Below are positions 42,814 to 51,474 of a stretch of DNA of 64,000 nucleotides, in pieces (within the stretch, counting starts at the first letter, position 1; the number at the start of each line of letters is the position of its first letter). The DNA comes from JAJFKX01 sp965230265 (GTDB lineage Bacteria > Pseudomonadota > Gammaproteobacteria > Xanthomonadales > Wenzhouxiangellaceae): positions 2,046,001 to 2,110,000 of the forward strand of contig OZ245999.1 in NCBI GenBank assembly GCA_965230265.1. Reading direction: 5' to 3'. The position numbers and the translations under genes were made by a program. Under the pieces are notes generated by a model. It had not been told where the DNA came from and searched no databases. It saw nothing but the letters and a program-made list of their open reading frames with translations.

Positions 42814-43812
42814 ATGAGTGCCGCCTCTCCGCTGGAAACCCAGCTCACCCTGGAGCTTGAGCCCATCGACAATGAACGCTTGGCGAATCTGTGTGGGCAG
42901 TTTGATGAGCATCTGCGTCAGATTGAACGTCGTCTTGGCATCAGCATTGCCACCCGGGGCAATATATTTGCCTTAACCGGCGAACGCAAAGCCGTGCGTG
43001 CCGGCCGCCGAGTGCTGGAAAACCTTTATACCCAAAGTGAACAGCAAATACTGACGCCTGCGTTGATCAATTTACAATTGCAGGAATCTTCCATCACTGA
43101 ACCGGCAATCGCAGAGGTTAATCAGGCCGCTGAAACCGAAGTCATCATCAAAACCCGGCATGGGCTGATCCGTGGCCGTGGCCCCAACCAAAAGCAATAC
43201 CTGAGTGCGATCAGCAATAACGACATCAATATCGGTGTTGGCCCAGCAGGCACCGGTAAAACCTACCTGGCTGTGGCCATGGCAGTCGATGCACTCAAGA
43301 GCGAACAGGTGCAGCGCATAGTGTTGGTGCGACCAGCCGTAGAAGCCGGTGAGCGTTTGGGCTTTTTGCCAGGCGATATGGCACAGAAAATCGATCCCTA
43401 TTTACGTCCGCTGTATGACGCACTGTATGAAATGCTGGGCTTTGAACATGTCAATCGCCTAATCGATCGACACGTGATTGAAGTGGCACCCCTGGCCTTT
43501 ATGCGTGGACGAACACTCAACGATGCTTTTATTATTCTGGACGAAGCGCAGAACACCACACCCGAGCAAATGAAAATGTTTCTGACCCGTATCGGGTTTG
43601 GCTCATGTGCTGTGGTCACCGGTGATGTCACCCAGATTGACCTGCCCGATCAGCGCCGCTCCGGCCTTAAACATGCGCTGCGTATTCTTAACAATCTGGA
43701 CGATATCAGCATCACCCGCTTTACTGCCAAAGATGTTGTCCGCCATCCCATTGTGCAACGAGTGCTCAATGCCTATGAACGTGCCGAAGCAGCAGACAAC
43801 AACAAACGCTGA
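42814..43812 (+). CDS. ybeZ: PhoH-like ATPase YbeZ
   Basis: The Walker A motif GPAGTGKTYLA, Walker B (IILDEAQN) and the typical N-terminal part 'NERLANLCGQFDEHLRQIERRLGISI' identify YbeZ, the PhoH-family partner of the YbeY endonuclease. I prefer the ATG at 42814 (MSAASPLETQLTLELEP), just after the miaB stop, to the upstream start at 42757, which would overlap miaB by 35 nt. It is followed by ybeY 11 nt later. Both starts lack a strong ribosome site. Confidence 0.92.
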   Translation: MSAASPLETQLTLELEPIDNERLANLCGQFDEHLRQIERRLGISIATRGNIFALTGERKAVRAGRRVLENLYTQSEQQILTPALINLQLQESSITEPAIAEVNQAAETEVIIKTRHGLIRGRGPNQKQYLSAISNNDINIGVGPAGTGKTYLAVAMAVDALKSEQVQRIVLVRPAVEAGERLGFLPGDMAQKIDPYLRPLYDALYEMLGFEHVNRLIDRHVIEVAPLAFMRGRTLNDAFIILDEAQNTTPEQMKMFLTRIGFGSCAVVTGDVTQIDLPDQRRSGLKHALRILNNLDDISITRFTAKDVVRHPIVQRVLNAYERAEAADNNKR

Positions 43813-43823
43813 CCAAGCTGCCA

Positions 43824-44294
43824 ATGAATCATCAAATTGATGTGCAATATGCGCTGAAATCAAAGCGAGGCATACCCTCTGCAATCAGCATTCGCCAATG
43901 GAGTGAGTCAGCACTCAATCATTGCAAAACCGTCAATGCTGAATTGACCATTCGGTTGGTCTGCGAAACTGAAATTGCACAACTCAATCAACAATACCGT
44001 GATAAAAGCGGTTCAACCAATGTCCTGTCATTTCCGGCGCCAGAGCTGGGAATTCCTGCTGATTTACAGGCCTTGGGGGATGTATTGATCTGTCCTGCTG
44101 TGGCACTGCGCGAAAGCCAGCAACAGCACAAAACTCTGCGTGCGCACATTGCACACCTGGTGGTTCATGGTGTATTGCATTTATTGGGTTACGACCACCA
44201 ACACGCTGAACAAGCCCAAGCCATGGAAACACTGGAACGCCAAATTCTATCCGATTTGGGCTTTGCTGATCCTTATCTGATTGCGACTGAATAA
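43824..44294 (+). CDS. ybeY: Endoribonuclease YbeY
   Basis: The protein has the YbeY zinc motif HGVLHLLGYDH (H-x3-H-x5-H) and 'NQQYRDKSGSTNVLSFP', the family's central block. YbeY acts in 16S rRNA 3'-end maturation and rRNA quality control together with YbeZ. 156 residues is the usual length. It lies between ybeZ and ybeX, the conserved order. Confidence 0.95.
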   Translation: MNHQIDVQYALKSKRGIPSAISIRQWSESALNHCKTVNAELTIRLVCETEIAQLNQQYRDKSGSTNVLSFPAPELGIPADLQALGDVLICPAVALRESQQQHKTLRAHIAHLVVHGVLHLLGYDHQHAEQAQAMETLERQILSDLGFADPYLIATE

Positions 44295-44391
44295 TGCAAC
44301 AACAACCAGAATCTGCTATACAGTCTGTTCCTATAAGCAACACGGAGATGACCGCTTGCCACTGGCGTCTGCCAGGCAAGCCATTATCTGC

Positions 44392-45291
44392 ATGAACGAA
44401 GACCGATCGAGTAACGGTTCGGGGTCAAAACCCGGCAATGACAATGACAAACGGTCATGGATAGACCGCATCAGCCAAGCTTTTGCCAACACCCCCCGAA
44501 ACCGAGAAGATCTGATCAATCTTATTAAAGTGACCCATGAACAGGGTGTGGTTGACGCAGACGCCTATGCCATGGTTGAAGGCGCCCTGGAAGTGGGCGA
44601 TATGCAGGCCCGTGACGTCATGATCCCACGTTCGCAAATGGTCACGCTGAACCAGGACTGCACAGTCGGTGATGCGTTATCGGACATTATTGAAAGCGGA
44701 CACTCACGCTTCCCCGTTGTGGGTGAAGACAAGGACGAAGTCATCGGTGTTCTGCTGGCCAAAGACCTGTTGAGTTGTTTTGTCGATGATCAACGGTCTG
44801 CTGTGAATCAATGCCCCGCCAAAACCCTGGCAGACTATGCCCGTCCTGTGGCCATTATTCCCGAATCCAAGCGTCTGAATGTCCTGCTGCGAGAGTTCCG
44901 GGTCAGTCGCAATCATATGGCGATTGTGGTGGATGAATATGGCGGGGTATCCGGTTTAATCACTATCGAAGATGTTCTGGAAGAAATTGTCGGCGATATT
45001 GATGATGAAACCGACAACGAGGAAGTGATTGCCGACATTCAGAAAATCAGTGAAGACGAATACCGGGTACAGGCGCTGACAGCGATTGAAGATTTCAATG
45101 AAGAACTCAACAGCACCATCAACGATGAAAACTACGATACCATTGGCGGCATCGTGGTCGCCGAGTTTGGCCGTGTCCCTGAGCAAGGCGAAACCATAGA
45201 GTTCAGTGGCTTTGAGTTCACCATCAGCAAAGCCGATGAACGACGCATTCATGAACTGCTGGTTCTGGCAGATAACGATTCTGATGGGTAA
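44392..45291 (+). CDS. ybeX: CBS/CorC-domain protein YbeX
   Basis: The product has two CBS domains ('ARDVMIPRSQMVTLNQDCTVGDALSDIIESGHSRFPVVGED', shown here in part) and a CorC_HlyC C-terminal domain ('YDTIGGIVVAEFGRVPEQGETIEFSGFEFTI'). I use the ATG at 44392 (MNEDRSSNGSG), since the 37 residues upstream of it do not look like family sequence. YbeX is linked to magnesium/cobalt resistance and ribosome metabolism. It normally precedes lnt, but here it does not. Confidence 0.92.
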   Translation: MNEDRSSNGSGSKPGNDNDKRSWIDRISQAFANTPRNREDLINLIKVTHEQGVVDADAYAMVEGALEVGDMQARDVMIPRSQMVTLNQDCTVGDALSDIIESGHSRFPVVGEDKDEVIGVLLAKDLLSCFVDDQRSAVNQCPAKTLADYARPVAIIPESKRLNVLLREFRVSRNHMAIVVDEYGGVSGLITIEDVLEEIVGDIDDETDNEEVIADIQKISEDEYRVQALTAIEDFNEELNSTINDENYDTIGGIVVAEFGRVPEQGETIEFSGFEFTISKADERRIHELLVLADNDSDG

Positions 45292-46495
45292 CAAACTTTG
45301 CCGGTTGATGGCATCGGCCATTAACCGGGCTATGTTGTCAGGTGTATTTGTCTATTTGATTCACCTTAGCACTTACGCCCAGCCAGTCGATGCAAACGAC
45401 ACACTTACAACAAACAACGCACCACAAATTGCTTTGGTGACTTTTGGACCCGGCCCACAAATCTGGGCAAGGTTCGGTCATAACGCAATCCGCGTTACCT
45501 GGCCTGAAGACTCGGCTCATGGTGGTTCGGACCGCTTATACAATTTTGGCTATTTCGATTTTAATGAGCCCGGTTTTTATTGGAACTATGCCACCGGGAA
45601 TATGCAGTATTATGCGGTGGCAGAAGACCCGATACGGGCTTTCGCCTACTACCGTCATTTAAATCGCAGTGTACGCGAGCAGGTGCTGGATATTGCTCCG
45701 CAACAAGCCATGGATATTGCCTCAGAGCTTAACCGACTAATCCAGCCAGATCAGCGGCGCTACCCTTACGATTATTTTTTCAATAATTGTTCGACCCGTG
45801 TGCGCGATGTGCTGAACACCGCCATTAACGAAAGGCTTTATCAACAGTATCAACCCCAGCCTGCTGCCCACACCCTACGCTGGGATGCACTGCGCATGGT
45901 TCAAGATGACCTGTTACTGTATCTCGGCCTGCATATTGGCCTGGGTCAACAGGTTGACCAGCCCATTAGCCACTGGGATGCGGCTTTTTTGCCTGGCATT
46001 CTGGCTGATCAAATCAGCGCACTTGATACCAACCCGGTGCTTGGCGATCAAACCATTCACACTGGCCGTGCAGAACTCACCACATTCCAGCCACGCTATT
46101 GGAGCATGCTGCTGTTGGGGCTGGTAAGCATTCTGATTATTCTACTGCCTACACTGAACCAGCGGCGTTGGCTGGCATTATCGGGCTTGCGTCTATGGTT
46201 ATTGTTTTCCGGCCTGACCGGTTTACTGTTGTTATTCCTGTGGCTGATCAGCAACCACGAAGCTGCCTGGCGCAATGAGAACCTGCTGTTGTTATTACCC
46301 ACCAACCTATTGCTGTGGCGCTTGCGTAACAGTCTGTTCGAACGGTTGGCCGGCTGGCTGATCCCGGTAGCAATACTGACAGCGCTGCTAGTAAAACTTT
46401 TGCCGCACTCTCAATTCAACACCGACCTGCTGCTGTGGTTGATCCCGGCTCAGTTGGCAGTGTTTTATTGCTGGTATCAATACCGCAGGATATAG
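45284..46495 (+). CDS. DUF4105 domain-containing membrane protein
   Basis: The start at 45284 (MGNKLCRLMASAINRAMLSG) overlaps the ybeX stop by 8 nt and gives a signal peptide ending near TYAQPV; 45308 is an alternative. The DUF4105 core is visible in 'ALVTFGPGPQIWARFGHNAIRV', 'YNFGYFDFNEPGFYWNYATG', and 'YPYDYFFNNCSTRVRDVLN' with its conserved Cys. Three to five membrane spans follow in the C-terminal third. The family is of unknown function and probably acts in the envelope. Its place after ybeX, where lnt normally lies, is unusual. Confidence 0.85.
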   Translation: MGNKLCRLMASAINRAMLSGVFVYLIHLSTYAQPVDANDTLTTNNAPQIALVTFGPGPQIWARFGHNAIRVTWPEDSAHGGSDRLYNFGYFDFNEPGFYWNYATGNMQYYAVAEDPIRAFAYYRHLNRSVREQVLDIAPQQAMDIASELNRLIQPDQRRYPYDYFFNNCSTRVRDVLNTAINERLYQQYQPQPAAHTLRWDALRMVQDDLLLYLGLHIGLGQQVDQPISHWDAAFLPGILADQISALDTNPVLGDQTIHTGRAELTTFQPRYWSMLLLGLVSILIILLPTLNQRRWLALSGLRLWLLFSGLTGLLLLFLWLISNHEAAWRNENLLLLLPTNLLLWRLRNSLFERLAGWLIPVAILTALLVKLLPHSQFNTDLLLWLIPAQLAVFYCWYQYRRI

Positions 46496-46793
46496 GCTAA
46501 AACCTGGTCGATGGTTGCCATGCGGTGCAAAACTGATTGGCTGAGTAAAACATACTCGAGTTACCAACGGTCTTTTGTTTGCAGAAAAAACTGGGAAAGA
46601 CACTAAGATCAGGTAAAATACTGCTCGGAAAGCTGCCGCCGCACTGCCAGATCTTCTGCATCAACGATGGCAGCAGCACAGATCGCAACAAACATTAACC
46701 TGGCCGTTATTACGGAACCTCTGGAATCAAAACAGGGTCTGCAATGGCAGTCTATTACTAGTAAGCCAATAACAATTGGCCAACCAGCAACGC
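46496..46793. other. 298-bp intergenic region upstream of the signal peptidase
   Basis: No gene or clear structure is supported. The small frames here overlap one another and show no family signal. It presumably holds the lepB promoter. Confidence 0.4.
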
Positions 46794-47474
46794 ATGGCAA
46801 CCAAAAAGCTACTCAAATCCCAACGATTGTTGTTCGTTATTATCGTCCTGCTGATTTTGGTCGGGCGTTCTGTGGTGGCCGACTGGTACCGCGTACCCAC
46901 CGGTTCGATGAAGCCAACCATTTTTGAAGGCGATTTTATTTTTGTCAATCGCCTGGCCTATGACATGAAAGTGCCCTTCACCACCCTGTGGATTGCCAAA
47001 TGGGGTGACCCCAAGCGCGGTGAAATTGTGGTGATCAAAAGCCCGGAAGATGGTGGGCGACTGGTAAAACGCGTGATCGGTATGCCCGGCGATCAGATAC
47101 GTCTAGAGGGAGAGCAGCTATGGATCAATGGCGAAATTATCAGCTACTACCCTCTGCCTAAATCTCGCTTCCCTGCCCTGAACGATGAAGACCGTCAAAC
47201 CCATACCACCGCGGCTGAACAATTATTTGATCAGGTGCACCCTGTAATGTTTGGTCCGGAAAAAAAGATCCCACCAGTCCAAGGTGAATACACGGTCCCG
47301 GAGGGCCATTACTTTCTGATTGGTGATCATCGCAACGACAGCCGCGATTCGCGTTATTTCGGTGCTGTAGAGCGCCGGCAAATACTGGGCCATGCGGTCA
47401 GCGTGATTGGCTCTTTTGATATGGACAATAGCTGGAAACCGAGATGGAACCGGTTCTTCCATGACCTGGATTGA
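46794..47474 (+). CDS. lepB: Signal peptidase I, single-span type
   Basis: The catalytic Ser is in 'PTGSMKPTI' and the Lys general base in 'RLVKRVIGMPGD'; the last conserved box is 'GDHRNDSRDSRYFG'. There is one N-terminal membrane span (LLFVIIVLLILVG). The ATG at 46794 is preferred over a TTG at 46776. E. coli-type LepB has two N-terminal spans and sits between lepA and rnc; this one has one span and no such neighbours, so it may be a second signal peptidase in the genome. It could process the many secreted proteins of this region, which is speculation. Confidence 0.92.
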   Translation: MATKKLLKSQRLLFVIIVLLILVGRSVVADWYRVPTGSMKPTIFEGDFIFVNRLAYDMKVPFTTLWIAKWGDPKRGEIVVIKSPEDGGRLVKRVIGMPGDQIRLEGEQLWINGEIISYYPLPKSRFPALNDEDRQTHTTAAEQLFDQVHPVMFGPEKKIPPVQGEYTVPEGHYFLIGDHRNDSRDSRYFGAVERRQILGHAVSVIGSFDMDNSWKPRWNRFFHDLD

Positions 47475-47478
47475 TCGT

Positions 47479-48636
47479 TCAAACCACCTTGCGTGGCCTG
47501 ATAAACCATACCGATAATAAAAACCCAAACAAACTGGCAATCGCACCCATTACAAATGCGGCACCCCCGCCATAAGCCTCCCATATCCAGCCAGCCAGCA
47601 GCGCACCCAGCACACCACCAATGCCTGAACTGAATCCGTACAACATCCCCTGCCCGTGCACACTTAACCGGCCAGGGAAAAACCGTTGAATCAACACCAT
47701 ACAGGCTGCAAAAAACGCACCGAAATTAATGGCATGAATGATCTGTATCAATGCCATCAACACTTCATTTTCAGGGTACCAGGCCACCAGTAACCAACGA
47801 ATCGCCCCCATCAGTAACGCAAACTGTACCACCCGTGTGGCGCTGAAATGCTGAAGCCAATGGCGAGAGTAAAACAGCACAATAATCTCAGCCACTACAC
47901 CCAATGCCCAATAACTGCCAATAGCAACCGGCTGATAGCCGTGACTCTCCAGGTACAGGGAATAAAACACATAAAACGGCCCAAAAGATAATTGCATCAA
48001 CAAGGCGCTGATCAAAAAAGCTTTAACCTGCCTGCGACGTAGAATCTCCCGCACTGCCTGCCAGCCAGGTTTGGGCTCGCTGTGATAATCATTGGCAAAA
48101 TCATTACCCAGTGATGAAACAAATGTCATCGCCACCAGCGGCAGCATCAATGGCACCAGCCAGTACCAGTCCAAATGCTGAAAAATAAACCCATACCCCA
48201 AAACCACAGCGAGAAAGCCGACTGAGCCCCATAAACGTATCCGACCATATTCAGCGGTATTCAAACGCAAATGACTTAAAGTCAGTGCTTCGAACTGGGG
48301 CAGAACACCATTCATCATGACACTGAACCCCAAAATTGCGATAGCCATTCCAACCAAACCAACCGGGGTAAGAAAAATCACAAGAAATACTGCAACCAGC
48401 AGACTGCCCATCCTTAACCAACGTACGGGGCTGGCATCGCGCTCGCTCCCGGCAGCCCAAAGGCTTGGTACAAATACACGGGTAACATACCAAAATGACA
48501 TCAATACACTGATCCACCATGGGCTTAGCCCGCGATCGTCCAGATACAGCGTGAAATACGGTGAAAATGCACCCAGAACTGCGTAGTAGAACCCGTAAAA
48601 CGAGGATAGGCGCCAGTAAGGAATAACCGTGCTCAA
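47479..48636 (-). CDS. MFS transporter (HcaT/LacY-related)
   Basis: The 385-residue protein has twelve hydrophobic spans and the MFS_1-like pattern of the 3-phenylpropionate transporter branch: 'YFTLYLDDRGLSPWWISVLMSFWYVTRV', 'RIRLWGSVGFLAVV', and 'GQGMLYGFSSGIGGVLGALLAGWIWE'. The substrate cannot be told. It is convergent with lepB (4 nt between stops) and follows the unknown 48647 gene on the same strand. Confidence 0.87.
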   Translation of the reverse strand: MSTVIPYWRLSSFYGFYYAVLGAFSPYFTLYLDDRGLSPWWISVLMSFWYVTRVFVPSLWAAGSERDASPVRWLRMGSLLVAVFLVIFLTPVGLVGMAIAILGFSVMMNGVLPQFEALTLSHLRLNTAEYGRIRLWGSVGFLAVVLGYGFIFQHLDWYWLVPLMLPLVAMTFVSSLGNDFANDYHSEPKPGWQAVREILRRRQVKAFLISALLMQLSFGPFYVFYSLYLESHGYQPVAIGSYWALGVVAEIIVLFYSRHWLQHFSATRVVQFALLMGAIRWLLVAWYPENEVLMALIQIIHAINFGAFFAACMVLIQRFFPGRLSVHGQGMLYGFSSGIGGVLGALLAGWIWEAYGGGAAFVMGAIASLFGFLLSVWFIRPRKVV

Positions 48637-48646
48637 GGTGGGCTAA

Positions 48647-49135
48647 TCACGTATCACGAGCCGCCCTGGGAACACAGCTGTAATGAACATCATCACATTC
48701 TATTAACCATCTGCCTTGATGGCTGGAAGATGCCCATTCAATCTCATGAATCAGACGACCGGATTGGGAAAGCCGAAATTCATCATAGCGCCAATCGAAA
48801 TGCCCTTGATAAGTATTGTGCGCAGCCAGTGAATAATGGGTCACATTCAGATAGTTCAGGTTGATATAACAATCGTGGTATGCCCCCAATAAAGTCACCT
48901 TAAACTCAAGCCGCCGATGCTGCTCTCTGTCCCCCCAGGCGCATTCTTTCAATGCCGCCGACTCCAGCCAGCCATCATGAGGGCATCGATGATCGGCAAA
49001 ATTAAAATACCAGTCCGATGTTGCCAGTTGATAAGCGCCCTTCGGGAACCTTGACTGATTGGCTTGTAAGTAATTTTGATATTTCTTGAAATAGCCTGCT
49101 GGGCCGCTGTCACGTTGCCTGGATAAAATATACAC
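48647..49135 (-). CDS. Uncharacterised protein downstream of the MscS channel gene
   Basis: I do not recognise the family. The frame is open from 49180, but a GTG at 49135 (VYILSRQRDSGPAGYF…) starts 4 nt after the MscS stop and seems more likely than the upstream ATG-type start, which lies inside that gene. The product of about 162 residues is rich in His, Tyr, Trp and Asp ('WYFNFADHRCPHDGW', 'YINLNYLNVTHYSL', 'IECDDVHYSCVP') and lacks membrane spans. It is probably cytosolic, and the start is uncertain. Confidence 0.5.
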   Translation of the reverse strand: MYILSRQRDSGPAGYFKKYQNYLQANQSRFPKGAYQLATSDWYFNFADHRCPHDGWLESAALKECAWGDREQHRRLEFKVTLLGAYHDCYINLNYLNVTHYSLAAHNTYQGHFDWRYDEFRLSQSGRLIHEIEWASSSHQGRWLIECDDVHYSCVPRAARDT

Positions 49136-49139
49136 GCAG

Positions 49140-49982
49140 CTAATCCTGGCCCTTAGTCTGCTCCTGGAAGATATGCACATCGCGCTGAGGAAACGGTATC
49201 GAGCAGCCTGCGGCTTCCAGCTCTGCCTTGATGGTTTCCATTAATGGCCCATAGACAGCCCAATAGTCCTCTGTTTTTACCCATGGGCGGACATTAAAGT
49301 TAACGCTGCTATCACCCAGCTCGGCAACCATAATCACAGGTTCTGGCTCATCCAGGATTAACTCATTGTGCGCTGCAATGGCTTTTTCCAAAGCCGCACG
49401 CGCCACTTTCAGGTCGTCGTCATAGGCTACACCAACCAACAGATCAATCCGCCGTATCGGCAACCGGGTGTAATTTACAATGGCATCTTCGGTGACCAGA
49501 GAATTGGGAATTGTCACTACTTGATTGTTGGTGGTTGTGATAATGGTATTGAAAATACGCACCTCATGAACCGTCCCGGATTTACCCGCTATATCCACAA
49601 AATCACCAACCCGGAAAGGCTTTAGTAACACCAGCATCACACCCGATGCAAAATTGCCCAGTGAGTCTTTCAATGCCAGACCTATCGCTAGACCTGCGGC
49701 GCCAATCACCGCCAGCAATGAACTGGTTTGTACACCCAACTGCTGTAAAACCATCACCAGCAGTAACACCGTCAAACTGATCGATAAAAGGTTTTTCAGA
49801 AAATTGACCAACACCTGATCAACATCTCGCAGGCGCAGTCCTTTGTCAGCACCTTTGACCAGTTGCCGGATAATCCAGCGGCCAATAATAAATATCAATA
49901 ATGCCGCAACAATCGAACCGGCGATACTCAAGCCGGTATCAATGTGGTTATTCCACTCGATATTTTGTAGCCACTCGATCAT
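49140..49982 (-). CDS. mscS: Small-conductance mechanosensitive channel, MscS family
   Basis: The protein has three membrane spans followed by the MscS pore helix ('AVIGAAGLAIGLALKDSLGNFASGVMLVLLKPFRVGDFV', quoted in part) and the cytosolic beta and alpha/beta domains ('GTVHEVRIFNTIITTTNNQVVTIPNS'). The 280 residues match E. coli MscS closely in length. It relieves turgor during hypo-osmotic shock. Confidence 0.95.
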   Translation of the reverse strand: MIEWLQNIEWNNHIDTGLSIAGSIVAALLIFIIGRWIIRQLVKGADKGLRLRDVDQVLVNFLKNLLSISLTVLLLVMVLQQLGVQTSSLLAVIGAAGLAIGLALKDSLGNFASGVMLVLLKPFRVGDFVDIAGKSGTVHEVRIFNTIITTTNNQVVTIPNSLVTEDAIVNYTRLPIRRIDLLVGVAYDDDLKVARAALEKAIAAHNELILDEPEPVIMVAELGDSSVNFNVRPWVKTEDYWAVYGPLMETIKAELEAAGCSIPFPQRDVHIFQEQTKGQD

Positions 49983-50049
49983 CTTGCCCGCTATCCTCGT
50001 CGCACTTTATTCTGGTTTAAATATTGGGTTTTATTGATTAAAACAACGA

Positions 50050-50463
50050 TCAGGAAAGATCGGCACCTTCTGATAAAACATTTTCAATTTCATCTGCCAG
50101 ACGGGCCACCAGATCAATAACGTTGTGCATGCTGCTGTCATTGACCATGTCGTAACTGATGTTTTCACACATCTTGATATAAGGCGTACCATCCAGATCA
50201 CCCACTGCCAGATAACCCACTCGCAACATCAGGTTCAATCGCAGACATTTTTCTGCACTAAAACGATCCAGTGGCGCTACGATGGTTTCAACCCGCAAAT
50301 AGCGTTCGCTATGACGATCTTCGATTTCAGCCAAAAACACGCTTTGACGACGCCCCTTGTCTGGAATCGGTACTTCAATACCCACCAAAAAAGGCTCATC
50401 AATAATTAATTCGTGTTTTTGCGATACGCTGGCGCGAATGGCGCTGAATGTTTCCATAGTCAC
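50050..50463 (-). CDS. Uncharacterised small protein, T3SS-chaperone/YbjN-like in outline
   Basis: The 137-residue acidic protein has an alpha/beta pattern (…CLRLNLMLRVGYLAVGDLDGTPYIKMCENI…) ending in an amphipathic helix (VIDLVARLADEIENVL). This resembles type III chaperone-like or YbjN folds, but I cannot assign a family. No secretion genes are near, and no signal peptide is present. Two ATGs (50463, 50457) are possible starts. Confidence 0.5.
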   Translation of the reverse strand: MTMETFSAIRASVSQKHELIIDEPFLVGIEVPIPDKGRRQSVFLAEIEDRHSERYLRVETIVAPLDRFSAEKCLRLNLMLRVGYLAVGDLDGTPYIKMCENISYDMVNDSSMHNVIDLVARLADEIENVLSEGADLS

Positions 50464-50514
50464 TGTTCTCCGCTGTTGGGGACTGATAATTTAGATGGGC
50501 AGATTATTCGGGCG

Positions 50515-51282
50515 CTACTTGGGTTCCAAACGGGTTGCCCCATCCAGCCTGATTGTGGTGCCATTAAAATAACGGTTTTCAATAATGTGCCCCGCCAATG
50601 CAGCAAACTCCTGTGGCATCCCCAGGCGTGAAGGGAATGGGATTTTAGCCGCCAGCGCATCATGCACTTCCTGAGGCATACCATCAACCATAGGCGTATG
50701 AAATACCCCTGGTGCAATGGTCATCACACGTATCCCAAAGCGGGTGAATTCACGTGCCAGTGGTAAGGTCATACCAACCACACCACCTTTGGAAGCCGAA
50801 TAAGCCGCCTGCCCGATTTGCCCTTCATAAGCTGCCACACTGGCTGTGTTGATAATCACACCACGTTCACCATCTTCACCGGCATCATTGTTTTGCATAT
50901 GCCAGGCGGCACTTTTGGCCAGATTAAAACTGCCCACCAGATTAACATTCACCGTGCGTGCAAAATTGTCCAGCGACATTGGCGCCTCACGCCCCAAAGC
51001 CCGACCCGCACCCAAAATGCCGGCACAGCTGACTGCCACATTGATTCCGCCCATAAACTCAGCGGCTTTGGCCATTGCCGATTCAATGTCCGTCTCATTG
51101 CTAACATCGGCTTGGACAAATTGTGCGCTGTCACCCAGCTCACCCAGTACCGACTCAGCGGCAGACTCATTCACATCCAGCAGTACGGCTTTGCCACCGG
51201 CGTTGATAATGTGCCTGGCAACGGCCAGACCCAATCCGGACAGACCGCCGGAAATGACTGCTTTGCTTTGTGCGACTTGCAT
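50515..51282 (-). CDS. SDR dehydrogenase, 3-hydroxyacyl-CoA type (HSD17B10-like)
   Basis: The NAD-binding start 'AVISGGLSGLGLAVARHI', 'SCAGILGAG', and the catalytic 'AAYSASKGGVVGMTLPLAREF' (YxxxK) identify a classical SDR of the type-II 3-hydroxyacyl-CoA dehydrogenase branch. It sits after the leucine-degradation genes on the same strand, with a 192-nt gap containing a REP-like dyad. A role in branched-chain or fatty acyl-CoA oxidation fits this position. Confidence 0.87.
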   Translation of the reverse strand: MQVAQSKAVISGGLSGLGLAVARHIINAGGKAVLLDVNESAAESVLGELGDSAQFVQADVSNETDIESAMAKAAEFMGGINVAVSCAGILGAGRALGREAPMSLDNFARTVNVNLVGSFNLAKSAAWHMQNNDAGEDGERGVIINTASVAAYEGQIGQAAYSASKGGVVGMTLPLAREFTRFGIRVMTIAPGVFHTPMVDGMPQEVHDALAAKIPFPSRLGMPQEFAALAGHIIENRYFNGTTIRLDGATRLEPK

Positions 51283-51430
51283 AACGATTCCTTGATGAAT
51301 GGTTGAGTGATGAATTGTTCAGTTATCCGACTGTAATTGGGGATGACATACCAGGACTGCAACCTTCTATGAGGGAATTATCGATTGGAACCCGTCCCTG
51401 TAAATCAACAGGCACTGCACTTGCAGCCGA

Positions 51431-51470
51431 TGCAGGTCGGTTGACAGCTACGCCTAAGCCGACCTACGCA
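51431..51470. repeat. REP-like inverted repeat
   Basis: TGCAGGTCGG and CCGACCTACGCA pair as an imperfect stem around a loop of about 17 nt in the gap between the HMG-CoA lyase and SDR genes. On the minus strand it starts GCGTAGGTCGG, i.e. with a GTAG next to the stem, as in REP elements mobilised by RAYT transposases. A RAYT-type gene is present at 27727-28731. No second copy was noticed in the window. Confidence 0.6.
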
Positions 51471-51474
51471 ATCA

